Virus record (IMG/VR): IMGVR_UViG_3300025151_000059
Location: 1 to 48,755 of that record
Source: a virus
DNA: 48,755 bases
Direction: 5' to 3' (one strand)
Shown: in pieces, positions 27,248 through 34,416 of the stretch
Position numbering within the stretch: the first letter of the stretch is position 1
Layout: each line of letters begins with the position of its first letter
Program-made: the position numbers and the translations under genes
The notes under the pieces: generated by a model
The model's database searches: none
Told to the model about the DNA's origin: nothing
The model's input: only the letters and a program-made list of their open reading frames with translations

Positions 27248-28972
27248 ATGATAATATCCACATTTTGTGACAATAAAAATATCTATGTAAGTTGGAGAGA
27301 AAACGGAGAAAAGAAGGAAGAGATAAAACCTTTCAGGCCGTATTTTTTTATAGACGATGAGGATAGAGAGTTTAGATTTTATAACCCTAGCAAATATACT
27401 AAGCGAGAGTTTGAATATGAAACCGGGGAATGGTATTCTCTAGAAGGAAGAAAACTAAAGAAGGTATATGTAGAAAACTCTACGGACATTAGAAATGCGA
27501 AGGAGAGGTTTTCAAAAACTTGGGAAGCAGATGTAAGATACCATCACAGATATGCTATTGATAATTTAACCGAGATACCTGAATATAAAATGCGTAAATG
27601 GTATTGGGATATGGAATGGCAACAAGGCGGAGAACATCATGACAAGATTACTACTATTGTAATGTATGATAATTACGATAAAGAATACTATCAATGGGTT
27701 TGGTTTCCCGATGCCCCCTCTCATTTACATTGGAAACAATCAGATAAGATAGCGGTATTTAATAATGAAAAAGATATGATTGAATCTTTTATGACAACTA
27801 TGCAGGAGAAAAACCCCGACATGTTAATCGCTTGGTTTGGTTTAAAGTTCGATTTACCAAAACTGATTGATAGATGTTGTGCATTAGGAGTTAGCCCACT
27901 AAAGTTATCTCCTTATGCTTCTGTTTCAAATGTATTTCCAACTAAAGATGGATATAGATTTACAAAGGCAGAAGAAGGGTTTTCCCCTATCTCTCAACCT
28001 ATTGGTGGGAGGATTTGCCTAAACTTAGATTTAGCATTCGAAAGGCAATGGAATGATTCACAAAGAGGAACCCTACCATCGCTTAGTCTAAACTATGTTT
28101 CTGAATATGTCTTAGGTAGAAATAAATTAGAATCAGAAAAGTTTCCTGACCCTAATGAATTCTATCGCAGGGCATGGTTAGAAGATACAGAAACTTATCT
28201 TAAATATGCTTTGATAGATGTAGAATTGATGGTGGAAATAGATGACTCTAATTATTGTAGTGAGGCAATGTTAGCCCTACAAAGATTACTAGTTGCTCCT
28301 TTCGACGCTTGCTTTTATGCAAGTCATATGGGCGGAGTTTATTTTATGCGTAATGCTACTTGGAAGGCTCCTACGGGATTCCGGCCTAAGAATAAAATAT
28401 GTCCGGATTGCAATACAGTAAATGATAAGAAGGCCAAAGTTTGCAAAAGTTGTAAAGTGAGTTTATCTTATCAAGGGGCTATGGTATATGACCCATTGAG
28501 CGAAAGCACAAACGGTCTTCACAAAGGAGTGGCGGCATTCGACTTTGCTGGCCTATATCCTTCGATGATATTGGCTAGGAACATTTCATTTGAAACAATC
28601 AGCGATACCCCCACTGAATTAGGAGCGAATCTTGCTACGCCGAAGGACTTCAGCATATGCGATAAGAAGGACATGGTTTATTTTAAAACTGATAAATTAG
28701 GATTGTTGCCAACTGCTGTTTTGGAATTGAAAGAATTGCGTAATGAATATAAAGCAAGGATGAAAGAAGCCAAAAAGCAGGGGAATGATTCTGAATATGT
28801 TAAGTGGTACAATAACCAAATGGCGGTCAAAAGACTATCTGCATCTTTCTACGGGATTCTTGCTTTTGCTGGATTCGGTTGGTCGAATGTAACTTTGGCA
28901 GAAAGCATTACTGCGAGCGCAAGAGAAGCAATTAGAAGTGCGGCATTTAAAGCAAAGGAGATGAAAGTATGA
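27248..28972 (+). CDS. polB: Family B DNA polymerase, N-terminal part (exonuclease and palm motifs A, B)
   Basis: Exo I KWYWDMEW (D121, E123), Exo II AWFGLKFDLPKL and Exo III KYALIDVELM give a complete 3'-5' proofreading site. A zinc ribbon CPDC ... CKSC follows near residue 400. Motif A is AAFDFAGLYPSMI and motif B KRLSASFYGILAF. The protein stops at EMKV, 574 aa, before motif C. The rest is at 30906. GAGG lies before the ATG at 27248; the TTG at 27239 is less likely. The two proteins presumably assemble into one enzyme, as known for the split PolB of Methanothermobacter and some T4-like phages. Confidence 0.93.
   Translation: MIISTFCDNKNIYVSWRENGEKKEEIKPFRPYFFIDDEDREFRFYNPSKYTKREFEYETGEWYSLEGRKLKKVYVENSTDIRNAKERFSKTWEADVRYHHRYAIDNLTEIPEYKMRKWYWDMEWQQGGEHHDKITTIVMYDNYDKEYYQWVWFPDAPSHLHWKQSDKIAVFNNEKDMIESFMTTMQEKNPDMLIAWFGLKFDLPKLIDRCCALGVSPLKLSPYASVSNVFPTKDGYRFTKAEEGFSPISQPIGGRICLNLDLAFERQWNDSQRGTLPSLSLNYVSEYVLGRNKLESEKFPDPNEFYRRAWLEDTETYLKYALIDVELMVEIDDSNYCSEAMLALQRLLVAPFDACFYASHMGGVYFMRNATWKAPTGFRPKNKICPDCNTVNDKKAKVCKSCKVSLSYQGAMVYDPLSESTNGLHKGVAAFDFAGLYPSMILARNISFETISDTPTELGANLATPKDFSICDKKDMVYFKTDKLGLLPTAVLELKELRNEYKARMKEAKKQGNDSEYVKWYNNQMAVKRLSASFYGILAFAGFGWSNVTLAESITASAREAIRSAAFKAKEMKV
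28961..28969 (+). repeat. 9-bp direct repeat at PolB split, left copy
   Basis: ATGAAAGTA, codons for Met-Lys-Val at the end of the N-terminal polymerase part. The same nine bases occur at 30906-30914, where they begin the C-terminal part. Joining the flanks through one copy restores KEMKVVYGHTDS in frame. Confidence 0.8.
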
Positions 28973-29091
28973 AGTGTAGACTATGTTTAAGAAAAGTAGG
29001 CGCACTACACCCAATTCAGAATGCTTGCTCTGAATGTGTTAGAAGAATAAACTATGTAAATAAAAAAAGGAGTAATAAATATGGAAGGTAA
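28969..29091 (+). CDS. Small zinc-finger protein within the PolB split, 40 aa
   Basis: MKCRLCLRKVGALHPIQNAC then SECVRRINYVNKKRSN. The pairs CRLC (3-6) and CSEC (20-23) form a zinc finger with a basic tail. The ATG overlaps the polymerase stop codon (ATGA). It is the first gene of the inserted segment. Possibly nucleic-acid binding. Confidence 0.6.
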   Translation: MKCRLCLRKVGALHPIQNACSECVRRINYVNKKRSNKYGR

Positions 29092-29215
29092 ATGTAAATT
29101 ATGTAAGAAAGAAATACTTGGCCACGGCAATATGTTAAGCAAAGGCGGAAAGTGCTGCGACGATTGCAATTTATATATTGTTTTACCCGCTAGACTGAAG
29201 GGGGTTCACTATTGA
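29081..29215 (+). CDS. Small phage zinc-finger protein (CxxC...CCxxC), 44 aa
   Basis: MEGKCKLCKKEILGHGNMLS then GGKCCDDCNLYIVLPARLKG. The layout CxLCxKEI.G.GN......G.CCD.CN..V...R is a tiny protein I recognise from many phages; its function is unknown. AAGGAGTAATAAAT is a good ribosome site. It overlaps the previous gene by 11 bases. Confidence 0.65.
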   Translation: MEGKCKLCKKEILGHGNMLSKGGKCCDDCNLYIVLPARLKGVHY

Positions 29216-29418
29216 ATACCTTTTTAAGAAATAGAATAAGAATCGAAGTACACAACATGCCGCAGCCATTTACTTCTCATATGTTGAGAGTACACATGAT
29301 AGAAATTTATGGCACTAAGTTTGCTGGAAATACTAGAAGTATAGGCTACATCCTTACTAGAATGGACAATATAGAAAGAGCGAGTAAGACGGAATGGAGG
29401 GTTAAAGATGGAGTTTAA
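29212..29418 (+). CDS. Hypothetical protein, 68 aa, TTG start
   Basis: MNTFLRNRIRIEVHNMPQPF then MLRVHMIEIYGTKFAGNTRS. It reads from a TTG overlapping the preceding stop, with GGGGG upstream. A beta-rich basic protein; function unknown. Confidence 0.5.
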   Translation: MNTFLRNRIRIEVHNMPQPFTSHMLRVHMIEIYGTKFAGNTRSIGYILTRMDNIERASKTEWRVKDGV

Positions 29419-29680
29419 TTTAGAAACATATTACAAGTTGCTGGAATGGTCTAGTAGCAAAGAAGGCATTCTAGTTGCATTGATAGTGCTTTACTTCGCT
29501 TGGTTTTTTATACCCGCAGTAAGAGTATCTTTCTTTGATTCTGAAGGAGAAAAGACCGACCCACTTACTAAAGTTATAGTTTTCTTAGTGGTTTTTCTTG
29601 TGTTGCCCCCACTACTAATATTAGGAATAATACTCAATTTCCTAGGCTTACTAAGTGAAGAGGAAGGTGTCGAAGTATGA
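29408..29680 (+). CDS. Two-span membrane protein, 90 aa
   Basis: GILVALIVLYFAWFFIPAVR (19-38) and KVIVFLVVFLVLPPLLILGI (54-73) are clear membrane helices, joined by a charged loop and ending in EEEGVEV. A small membrane protein could be a holin-like or host-membrane factor, but nothing is specific. Its place between two polymerase parts shows that the insert is not simply a replication gene set. Confidence 0.7.
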   Translation: MEFNLETYYKLLEWSSSKEGILVALIVLYFAWFFIPAVRVSFFDSEGEKTDPLTKVIVFLVVFLVLPPLLILGIILNFLGLLSEEEGVEV

Positions 29681-29829
29681 AAACTAAATACATTACAGTT
29701 AGAGTAGATTATGATTCAGAAGAAACTTGGGAAGTTTCTCTAGAAGAAATTAGCGAGATAATTTCTATGATGACCAACCTAAAACGCAAGGCTGAGATAG
29801 TAGGAATAGAATCGGAGTTGAAAACATGA
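29677..29829 (+). CDS. Hypothetical small protein, 50 aa
   Basis: MKTKYITVRVDYDSEETWEV then SLEEISEIISMMTNLKRKAE. A strand-helix protein. Four-base overlap with both neighbours. Function unknown. Confidence 0.6.
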   Translation: MKTKYITVRVDYDSEETWEVSLEEISEIISMMTNLKRKAEIVGIESELKT

Positions 29830-29957
29830 TGATGGATAAAACCAATGAACTCCTAGAAGAATTGCTGGCTATGATAGCAAAAAGTAACAAGATATTAATG
29901 ATGGTAAATATCGTGAACATAGCAACCATCATAACAATAGTAACGGTGATATTATGA
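29826..29957 (+). CDS. Single-span membrane micro-protein, 43 aa
   Basis: MMMDKTNELLEELLAMIAKS then ILMMVNIVNIATIITIVTVI L. An amphipathic acidic start precedes one long hydrophobic helix that runs to the C-terminus, as in tail-anchored proteins. Four-base overlap on both sides. Function unknown. Confidence 0.55.
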   Translation: MMMDKTNELLEELLAMIAKSNKILMMVNIVNIATIITIVTVIL

Positions 29958-30130
29958 GTAAAGAATTAGAAGAAGAGATTATTAATCTAAAGGACAGAAT
30001 CAAAGGCCTAGAAAGAGACTTGGACTATCAGGTAGAACAGAACCACAACAATACAGAGATGTGGAATGCCATTAGAGAAATCCAAGATGAATTAGTTAAG
30101 AAAGGACTATGGTTTATTCATCAGTTGTGA
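29954..30130 (+). CDS. Coiled-coil protein, 58 aa
   Basis: MSKELEEEIINLKDRIKGLE with a continuing heptad pattern (RDLDYQVEQNHNNTEMW, REIQDELVKKGLWFI). The ribosome site GGTGATATT overlaps the preceding gene. Function unknown. Confidence 0.6.
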   Translation: MSKELEEEIINLKDRIKGLERDLDYQVEQNHNNTEMWNAIREIQDELVKKGLWFIHQL

Positions 30131-30134
30131 TACT

Positions 30135-30431
30135 ATGAAAGAAAATAAAGTCTATTGGAATAAAAATAAAATATGTACTAGAATAATTAGAGCCTTCTCT
30201 GAAAGTGAAAATAAGGCTATGACTACAAGAGAAATCTTTTATTTAATGTTAGACCAAAAAAACCATCGAGGTGCAAACTGCCGTAGCAATTTCACCGTAC
30301 AAAAGGTGGCGCAGATTCTTAACAAATATCCTTTCTTTGAAAAGTCAGGTACTAAGTATGCTAGAAGTATGCTTAATAACACTATGCAGGTATGTGTTTG
30401 GAGACTAACGGCATTAGGAGAGGAAGAATAA
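30135..30431 (+). CDS. Winged-helix-like protein, 98 aa, paralog C
   Basis: NKICTRIIRAFSESENKAMT then TREIFYLMLDQKNHRGANCR, VQKVAQILNKYPFFEKSGT and MQVCVWRLTALGEEE. The order (helix, TxxEI helix, basic loop, AqiL recognition helix followed by F.k, final strand with VW.L) is that of a winged helix and resembles the genes at 7399 and 15520. A DNA-binding role is likely. It starts four bases after the preceding stop. Confidence 0.6.
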   Translation: MKENKVYWNKNKICTRIIRAFSESENKAMTTREIFYLMLDQKNHRGANCRSNFTVQKVAQILNKYPFFEKSGTKYARSMLNNTMQVCVWRLTALGEEE

Positions 30432-30763
30432 TGGGCCGAGGAAACATAAGAAGATTAGATTGGTCTGCTATAGATGCTTCTTTAGATGAAGTGTTGTCAG
30501 AATTATCTGTAGATGAAATATGGGTAGAAGATTTGTTGTGTCGGGTTATAGATAGGTATGTTAAGTTAAGTAAGCACAATGTTTTCTATCACAATACTTA
30601 TCCTAAAAAAAGATTCTTAAGTGCCTTAAGCAGTAAAAGGCTTCTAGATAGAGGATGGACCTGTAAGCGTAGGTCTAAATTTTCCTTTCTTAAAATAAAC
30701 GGAGAGAAGAGGCGAATTTCAAATAGAAAGATGAAGGCATTTAGGAGTAGTGAAGAAGAATGA
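30431..30763 (+). CDS. Basic helical protein, 110 aa, possible winged helix
   Basis: LDWSAIDASLDEVLSELSVD then EIWVEDLLCRVIDRYVKLS and a basic C-terminal half (KKRFLSALSSKRLLDRGWTC KRR, SNRKMKAF). The ATG at 30431 has AGGAGAGGAAGAATA just upstream; an in-frame ATG at 30392 lies in the previous gene. The basic half suggests DNA binding. It may be a fourth, more distant relative of the winged-helix set. Confidence 0.6.
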   Translation: MGRGNIRRLDWSAIDASLDEVLSELSVDEIWVEDLLCRVIDRYVKLSKHNVFYHNTYPKKRFLSALSSKRLLDRGWTCKRRSKFSFLKINGEKRRISNRKMKAFRSSEEE

Positions 30764-30903
30764 CGCAGCAAAAAATTCTATTGGATTGGTTAAGCCAATA
30801 CATAGATGATGTTACTACTATTCGAGTAGATAAGGATGTAATACATTTATTTGTTAATGGGAAAAGAATAGGGATAATCACACATCAGAAAATAGGTGTT
30901 TAG
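30760..30903 (+). CDS. Small protein before the PolB C-terminal gene, 47 aa
   Basis: MTQQKILLDWLSQYIDDVTT then IRVDKDVIHLFVNGKRIGII. A helix plus beta hairpin. It overlaps the preceding stop and ends two bases before the C-terminal polymerase start, so its AGGTG could also serve that gene. Function unknown. Confidence 0.55.
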   Translation: MTQQKILLDWLSQYIDDVTTIRVDKDVIHLFVNGKRIGIITHQKIGV

Positions 30904-30905
30904 AA

Positions 30906-30914
30906 ATGAAAGTA
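30906..30914 (+). repeat. 9-bp direct repeat at PolB split, right copy
   Basis: ATGAAAGTA, identical to 28961-28969, here supplying the start codon of the C-terminal polymerase part. Confidence 0.8.
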
Positions 30915-31790
30915 GTATATGGACATACAGATTCAATCTATGTTGAGATAGATTCAATCGAAACGGCTAAAAAAGCCGTTATAGAAATCAACGACCATGT
31001 TAGGAAATCCTTTCCTAATGTTTTGGGGCTAAGTGAGCATCCGGTAGTGCTAGAATTTGAAAAATACTATTCTAGACTAGGAGTGGGGGCAACTAAGAAC
31101 AGAAACGCAGGTCTAATCTCTTGGAAAGACGGATATGTGTTAGAAGAACAGGAATTTACTATGACTGGCTTTACTGCAAAGAGAATTTCCGAAACTCCTC
31201 TAGCAAAAGGCGTCCAAATGAAAGTTTTAGAGATGTGGCTTAACGATTGTACCTTCAAGGAGATTAATTCTTGGCTAAATGCAAAATACACTTCAATAAT
31301 AAATAGCGAATTTGATAAAGTGGATATAATTAAGCGAAGTAGGCTAAAAGTCGAGAGACTTTCTGTAAAATGCCCGTCTTGCAACAAGAAATACAAAGTA
31401 GAAGAATGTTATTCTATAGATTGGTGTGAAAAGTGCGGAGAGGAGAAGAAAAACTTCACAACTTTACAAAACAAGAAGCCTATCTTCGGAGAAGGCATAA
31501 GTGGAATACTCTACGGTAAGGAAAAGTTAGATATGGACTATGATGACTCATATCTGTTTATGAAAATCAAGGCAACAGATACATTTACTCATCCATTGAC
31601 TAACGAATTGAAGGCTGCGGAATATTTTTCCGCTACGACTTATGAAGATTTTAAGGAAGCGCAACCGGACTTGCTCTATTATGGTAATACTGTAATTAAA
31701 AAGGCGGAGCCTATCTACAAGGCTATGGGTTGGAATACAGATTCAATCCGAACAGGTAGAATGCAAACAAGTTTTGATGATTGGTGGTAA
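30906..31790 (+). CDS. polB: Family B DNA polymerase, C-terminal part (motif C, thumb, PIP box)
   Basis: Begins MKVVYGHTDSIYVEI: motif C with the catalytic Asp at residue 9. FEKYYSRLGVGATKNRNAGL is the palm/thumb boundary that holds the conserved K-x-Y and K-R region. A zinc ribbon CPSC ... CEKC lies at about 158-183. The end QTSFDDWW matches a PCNA-binding PIP box (QxxhxxWW). GGTGTTTAGAA precedes the ATG. It needs the product at 27248 for the exonuclease and motifs A and B. Total for both parts is 868 aa, close to archaeal PolB plus two zinc inserts. Confidence 0.93.
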   Translation: MKVVYGHTDSIYVEIDSIETAKKAVIEINDHVRKSFPNVLGLSEHPVVLEFEKYYSRLGVGATKNRNAGLISWKDGYVLEEQEFTMTGFTAKRISETPLAKGVQMKVLEMWLNDCTFKEINSWLNAKYTSIINSEFDKVDIIKRSRLKVERLSVKCPSCNKKYKVEECYSIDWCEKCGEEKKNFTTLQNKKPIFGEGISGILYGKEKLDMDYDDSYLFMKIKATDTFTHPLTNELKAAEYFSATTYEDFKEAQPDLLYYGNTVIKKAEPIYKAMGWNTDSIRTGRMQTSFDDWW

Positions 31791-31792
31791 TA

Positions 31793-32686
31793 ATGACTTA
31801 TGAAGAAGAGATAAAAAATATGGATGAATATACTTATCAGTGGAATGCTGATAATTACGATAATGAAGACGAACCAATTCTAAAGATTACAAAGTCTTCT
31901 ATGATGTCACATCTTTGGTGTCCCAAGAAATATGAATTTGGGTATATACAAAGACTACCGCAAGACCAAAGCGAAGCGATGAGAAAGGGTACGGTGATGC
32001 ACAATGCTAGAGAAGATTTCTTTAACGATTTCGATATTGCTAAGGCCGAAAATATGTCACATGATGAATTGGTAGATTATTGTACTAGCCTGTTTCCTAT
32101 AGATGACTATTTCGACGAGTATCTTACGATAGCCTCATTTGAAGCAAACAGGTTTTCAGAATCTAAAAATGAAGATAAGTTGGGAGAATTTCTTCCAGCA
32201 TGTAACGAAGGTAAATTTGATTGTGAGATTGTAATTAGTGCGGAAACTGACCCAAACTATCCTCTTAGGAGAGATTACAAAGTCCATCTACAGGGTATTA
32301 TTGATAGGGTATTCCGAGAAGGAAATGGCTACATCCCTATGGAATTTAAAACCGGGAAATGGACAGACGGGAAAGTTTCTAGCATGAGAAAGGAAATGGC
32401 TTTCTATAAACTAATGATAGATAATGCAAGTGATGAAGTTCTAAGGCAAGCGGGACTAGAACCAAATGTTGATGTTACTCATTGGGCTTGGTACTATCCT
32501 ATTTCTAACTACATGTATGTAGAGGAAGTGAAAAAGATGTCAATGGGTGCTATGAAGAAAAGTATTGCTAGATTGATTCATGCGTATGAAAGAAAGAATT
32601 TCCCTGCAAAGTTTTTCTACAAGACTTGCGCTCACTGTAGTTACTTTGGGATTTGTGAATCTGCACAAGAAGATACATGGGTGTGA
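31793..32686 (+). CDS. Cas4/RecB-like PD-(D/E)XK nuclease with Fe-S cysteines, 297 aa
   Basis: KSSMMSHLWCPKKYEF with an early Cys, GTVMHNAREDFF (conserved His), LQGIIDRVFRE and IPMEFKTGKW (D ... E-x-K) are the nuclease core. CAHCSYFGIC near the C-terminus adds three Cys, giving the four-Cys Fe-S site of Cas4/AddB-type enzymes. It is likely a DNA end-processing exonuclease for recombination. No CRISPR array or other cas gene is in the window, so a CRISPR role is unlikely. GGTGGTAATA precedes the ATG at 31793. Confidence 0.85.
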   Translation: MTYEEEIKNMDEYTYQWNADNYDNEDEPILKITKSSMMSHLWCPKKYEFGYIQRLPQDQSEAMRKGTVMHNAREDFFNDFDIAKAENMSHDELVDYCTSLFPIDDYFDEYLTIASFEANRFSESKNEDKLGEFLPACNEGKFDCEIVISAETDPNYPLRRDYKVHLQGIIDRVFREGNGYIPMEFKTGKWTDGKVSSMRKEMAFYKLMIDNASDEVLRQAGLEPNVDVTHWAWYYPISNYMYVEEVKKMSMGAMKKSIARLIHAYERKNFPAKFFYKTCAHCSYFGICESAQEDTWV

Positions 32687-32690
32687 TTAG

Positions 32691-33062
32691 ATGATTGATT
32701 TATTAATAGAAGCAAAAGTAATTTCTAGGGATTGGACATTTAATCAAATATCTGATTTAAAGAATACTATAGAAGAACTTTCTACAGAATTATATTCTGA
32801 AATGAAACTGCAAGAAAGATTTGAATTAATTAGAGAATGTCCTGTTAATGATTTATATGTGGGGCAGACCTTTGAAGATGCTTTTAGGGAAGTTGTAATG
32901 ATAACTCTAAGAGGAGAAGTCGCAGGTAAAATAAAAAATATGCTAGGAAAAGCAACAATAAGTTTTGGTGATAAAAATGAAGTTTCCGAGAGAAGTGTGG
33001 GCGGGAAGCCACATAAAGAACGCTCCTCAAATGAAAAGAAAGATAGTAAGAACAAAGAGTGA
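32691..33062 (+). CDS. Hypothetical protein, 123 aa, overlapping the primase
   Basis: MIDLLIEAKVISRDWTFNQI then TIEELSTELYSEMKLQERFE and AFREVVMITLRGEVAGKIKN. Helical. The last 28 codons overlap the primase start in another frame and encode a low-complexity charged tail (KPHKERSSNEKKDSKNKE). The core looks real; the tail may be a by-product of a shifted stop. Function unknown. Confidence 0.6.
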   Translation: MIDLLIEAKVISRDWTFNQISDLKNTIEELSTELYSEMKLQERFELIRECPVNDLYVGQTFEDAFREVVMITLRGEVAGKIKNMLGKATISFGDKNEVSERSVGGKPHKERSSNEKKDSKNKE

Positions 33063-34023
33063 ATATACTGCATTTGTAAAAGCGCAGAATAATCGCACTA
33101 ATGTTTATACTACGGTCTATGACTTTGAGCATTTTAGTGAGATGGCTAAGATTGATTCTAGTGTAATTCTAGATAAGATTTTCTTAGACTTCGATGCTCA
33201 TGGAGAAGACTTAGATAATGCCTTTGAGGATTTGAAAATGGTAATGGAATATGTAATTACAAATGACATTGAACATTCATGTTTCTTTTCGGGAAGAGGA
33301 TTCCATTTATTTTTACATGGTGAAGTTACAGATAATATCCGTGACATCCAAGCCTATTTTAGAATAATTAAAAGGTATCTAAAGAATAATACCAACTACG
33401 AAATTACATTGGATGACAGGGTGGGACAATCTACTAGATTACGAAGAGTACCTAATACTGTAAATATGTCAAGTAGAAATGAAGCAGGTATTCCTTACTA
33501 TTGTATTCCTATCTTCTATGAAGATTTGGCAAGGGGACTTTCACACATTCTTAAATTGGCAGAAAGACCTAGGCTCATACCTAAGAGGATTACAGGAAAG
33601 GAAAAAATATCATGGCCAAAATCTAAGCCCTTAGAAGCAGTAAAGGGAGAAGTAGTGGCTACCGTTTTCAAGGGGAGGCTACCTATTCTTCCCTGCTTAC
33701 ATAGTGCAATTATGGTAGAGAATCCTAGCCATATGGCTAGAGCATATCTTGTATCTTGGTATAGGGATTTACTATCCGGTTGTAGTAAAGGGTTAAGTAA
33801 TTCTGAAAAGCAAGATATATTAGATAAAGTCGTAGAGGAAATTAAATGGATAGCCGAAACCCATGATGAGGTTTGGCTTGATTGGGACGAAGGAGAAACT
33901 AGGAAACATGCTCGCTTTACAGTGTTTGGAGAATATACTGCTCCGCATTGTAAAACAAAATTGATTCCCGAAGGGTATTGCATTGGAAAATGTTGGAGAT
34001 ACCCCGAAGAGGTGAAAAAATGA
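32977..34023 (+). CDS. Single-chain archaeal-type primase (PriS-like AEP fused to PriL-like C-terminus)
   Basis: The N-terminal half has the AEP site: KIFLDFDAHGED (metal-binding DxD near residue 67) and CFFSGRGFHLFLHG (SGxGxHl). A downstream basic RLRRVPNTVNMSSRNEAG fits the nucleotide-binding region. The last 130 residues carry LPCLHSAIMVENPSHMARAY, then HCKTKL and YCIGKC. Four Cys and a conserved NPSHxAR resemble the Fe-S C-terminal domain of PriL. Archaea normally use two proteins; a single 348-aa chain is typical of viruses and plasmids. GGTGATAAAA precedes the ATG at 32977. Confidence 0.85.
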   Translation: MKFPREVWAGSHIKNAPQMKRKIVRTKSEYTAFVKAQNNRTNVYTTVYDFEHFSEMAKIDSSVILDKIFLDFDAHGEDLDNAFEDLKMVMEYVITNDIEHSCFFSGRGFHLFLHGEVTDNIRDIQAYFRIIKRYLKNNTNYEITLDDRVGQSTRLRRVPNTVNMSSRNEAGIPYYCIPIFYEDLARGLSHILKLAERPRLIPKRITGKEKISWPKSKPLEAVKGEVVATVFKGRLPILPCLHSAIMVENPSHMARAYLVSWYRDLLSGCSKGLSNSEKQDILDKVVEEIKWIAETHDEVWLDWDEGETRKHARFTVFGEYTAPHCKTKLIPEGYCIGKCWRYPEEVKK

Positions 34024-34151
34024 ATATAGATAAATTAACACACGCAAGTATATGCTTAGATAATGCACTAGAAGAAGTGTTCAAAGGAAATACTGAAAAG
34101 GCACAGGAATACATTCGTAAAGCAAAGGAAAGTTTGGAGTGGTTTGAATGA
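34020..34151 (+). CDS. Small helical protein, 43 aa
   Basis: MNIDKLTHASICLDNALEEV then TEKAQEYIRKAKESLEWFE. Two helices, resembling a TPR-like hairpin. The GAGGTG ribosome site and four-base overlaps on both sides support it. The next gene ends with a similar helix. Confidence 0.6.
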   Translation: MNIDKLTHASICLDNALEEVFKGNTEKAQEYIRKAKESLEWFE

Positions 34152-34333
34152 AATTAGAAGGAGAATATATTGAAAGACATATCAAGAATTTGAAGTGGCT
34201 TGAAGTAGATTTAATGGTTGCAATCGAAATACGGGAACTAGACATCACACCGACTGTAATAGTAGAGGAACTAAAAGAAGCATACAACCATGTTCAGAAG
34301 GCTTTAGAAATATTAGATGGAAGTGATTTATAA
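34148..34333 (+). CDS. Small helical protein, 61 aa
   Basis: MKLEGEYIERHIKNLKWLEV then VIVEELKEAYNHVQKALEIL DGSDL. Helical; its end resembles the preceding small protein. Overlaps both neighbours. Function unknown. Confidence 0.6.
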   Translation: MKLEGEYIERHIKNLKWLEVDLMVAIEIRELDITPTVIVEELKEAYNHVQKALEILDGSDL

Positions 34334-34416
34334 TGCAAATGACATTAGACGATTTTGGATTGACAATGGAAGGGCAAACTAAGTTGAGTGATTTTGATGT
34401 TAGTGATAGACAGTAG
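34333..34416 (+). CDS. Micro-protein with tandem PIP-box-like motifs, 27 aa
   Basis: MQMTLDDFGLTMEGQTKLSD FDVSDRQ. QMTLDDFG and QTKLSDF both resemble PCNA-interacting peptides (Qxxhxx[FYW]). The frame starts with a one-base overlap to the preceding gene and overlaps the nuclease start by 20 bases in another frame. It may be a free PCNA-binding peptide, or the first part of the nuclease made by frameshifting. Short length limits certainty. Confidence 0.45.
   Translation: MQMTLDDFGLTMEGQTKLSDFDVSDRQ

Noticed and set aside
28973-30905. Intein or group I/II intron inside the polymerase
   Set aside because: Several stop codons and separate genes with their own ribosome sites interrupt the frame; no splicing-domain motifs or intron core sequences seen.
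31793-32686. Cas4-like nuclease as part of a CRISPR system
   Set aside because: No direct-repeat array and no other cas gene in the window; stand-alone Cas4/RecB nucleases are common in viruses.
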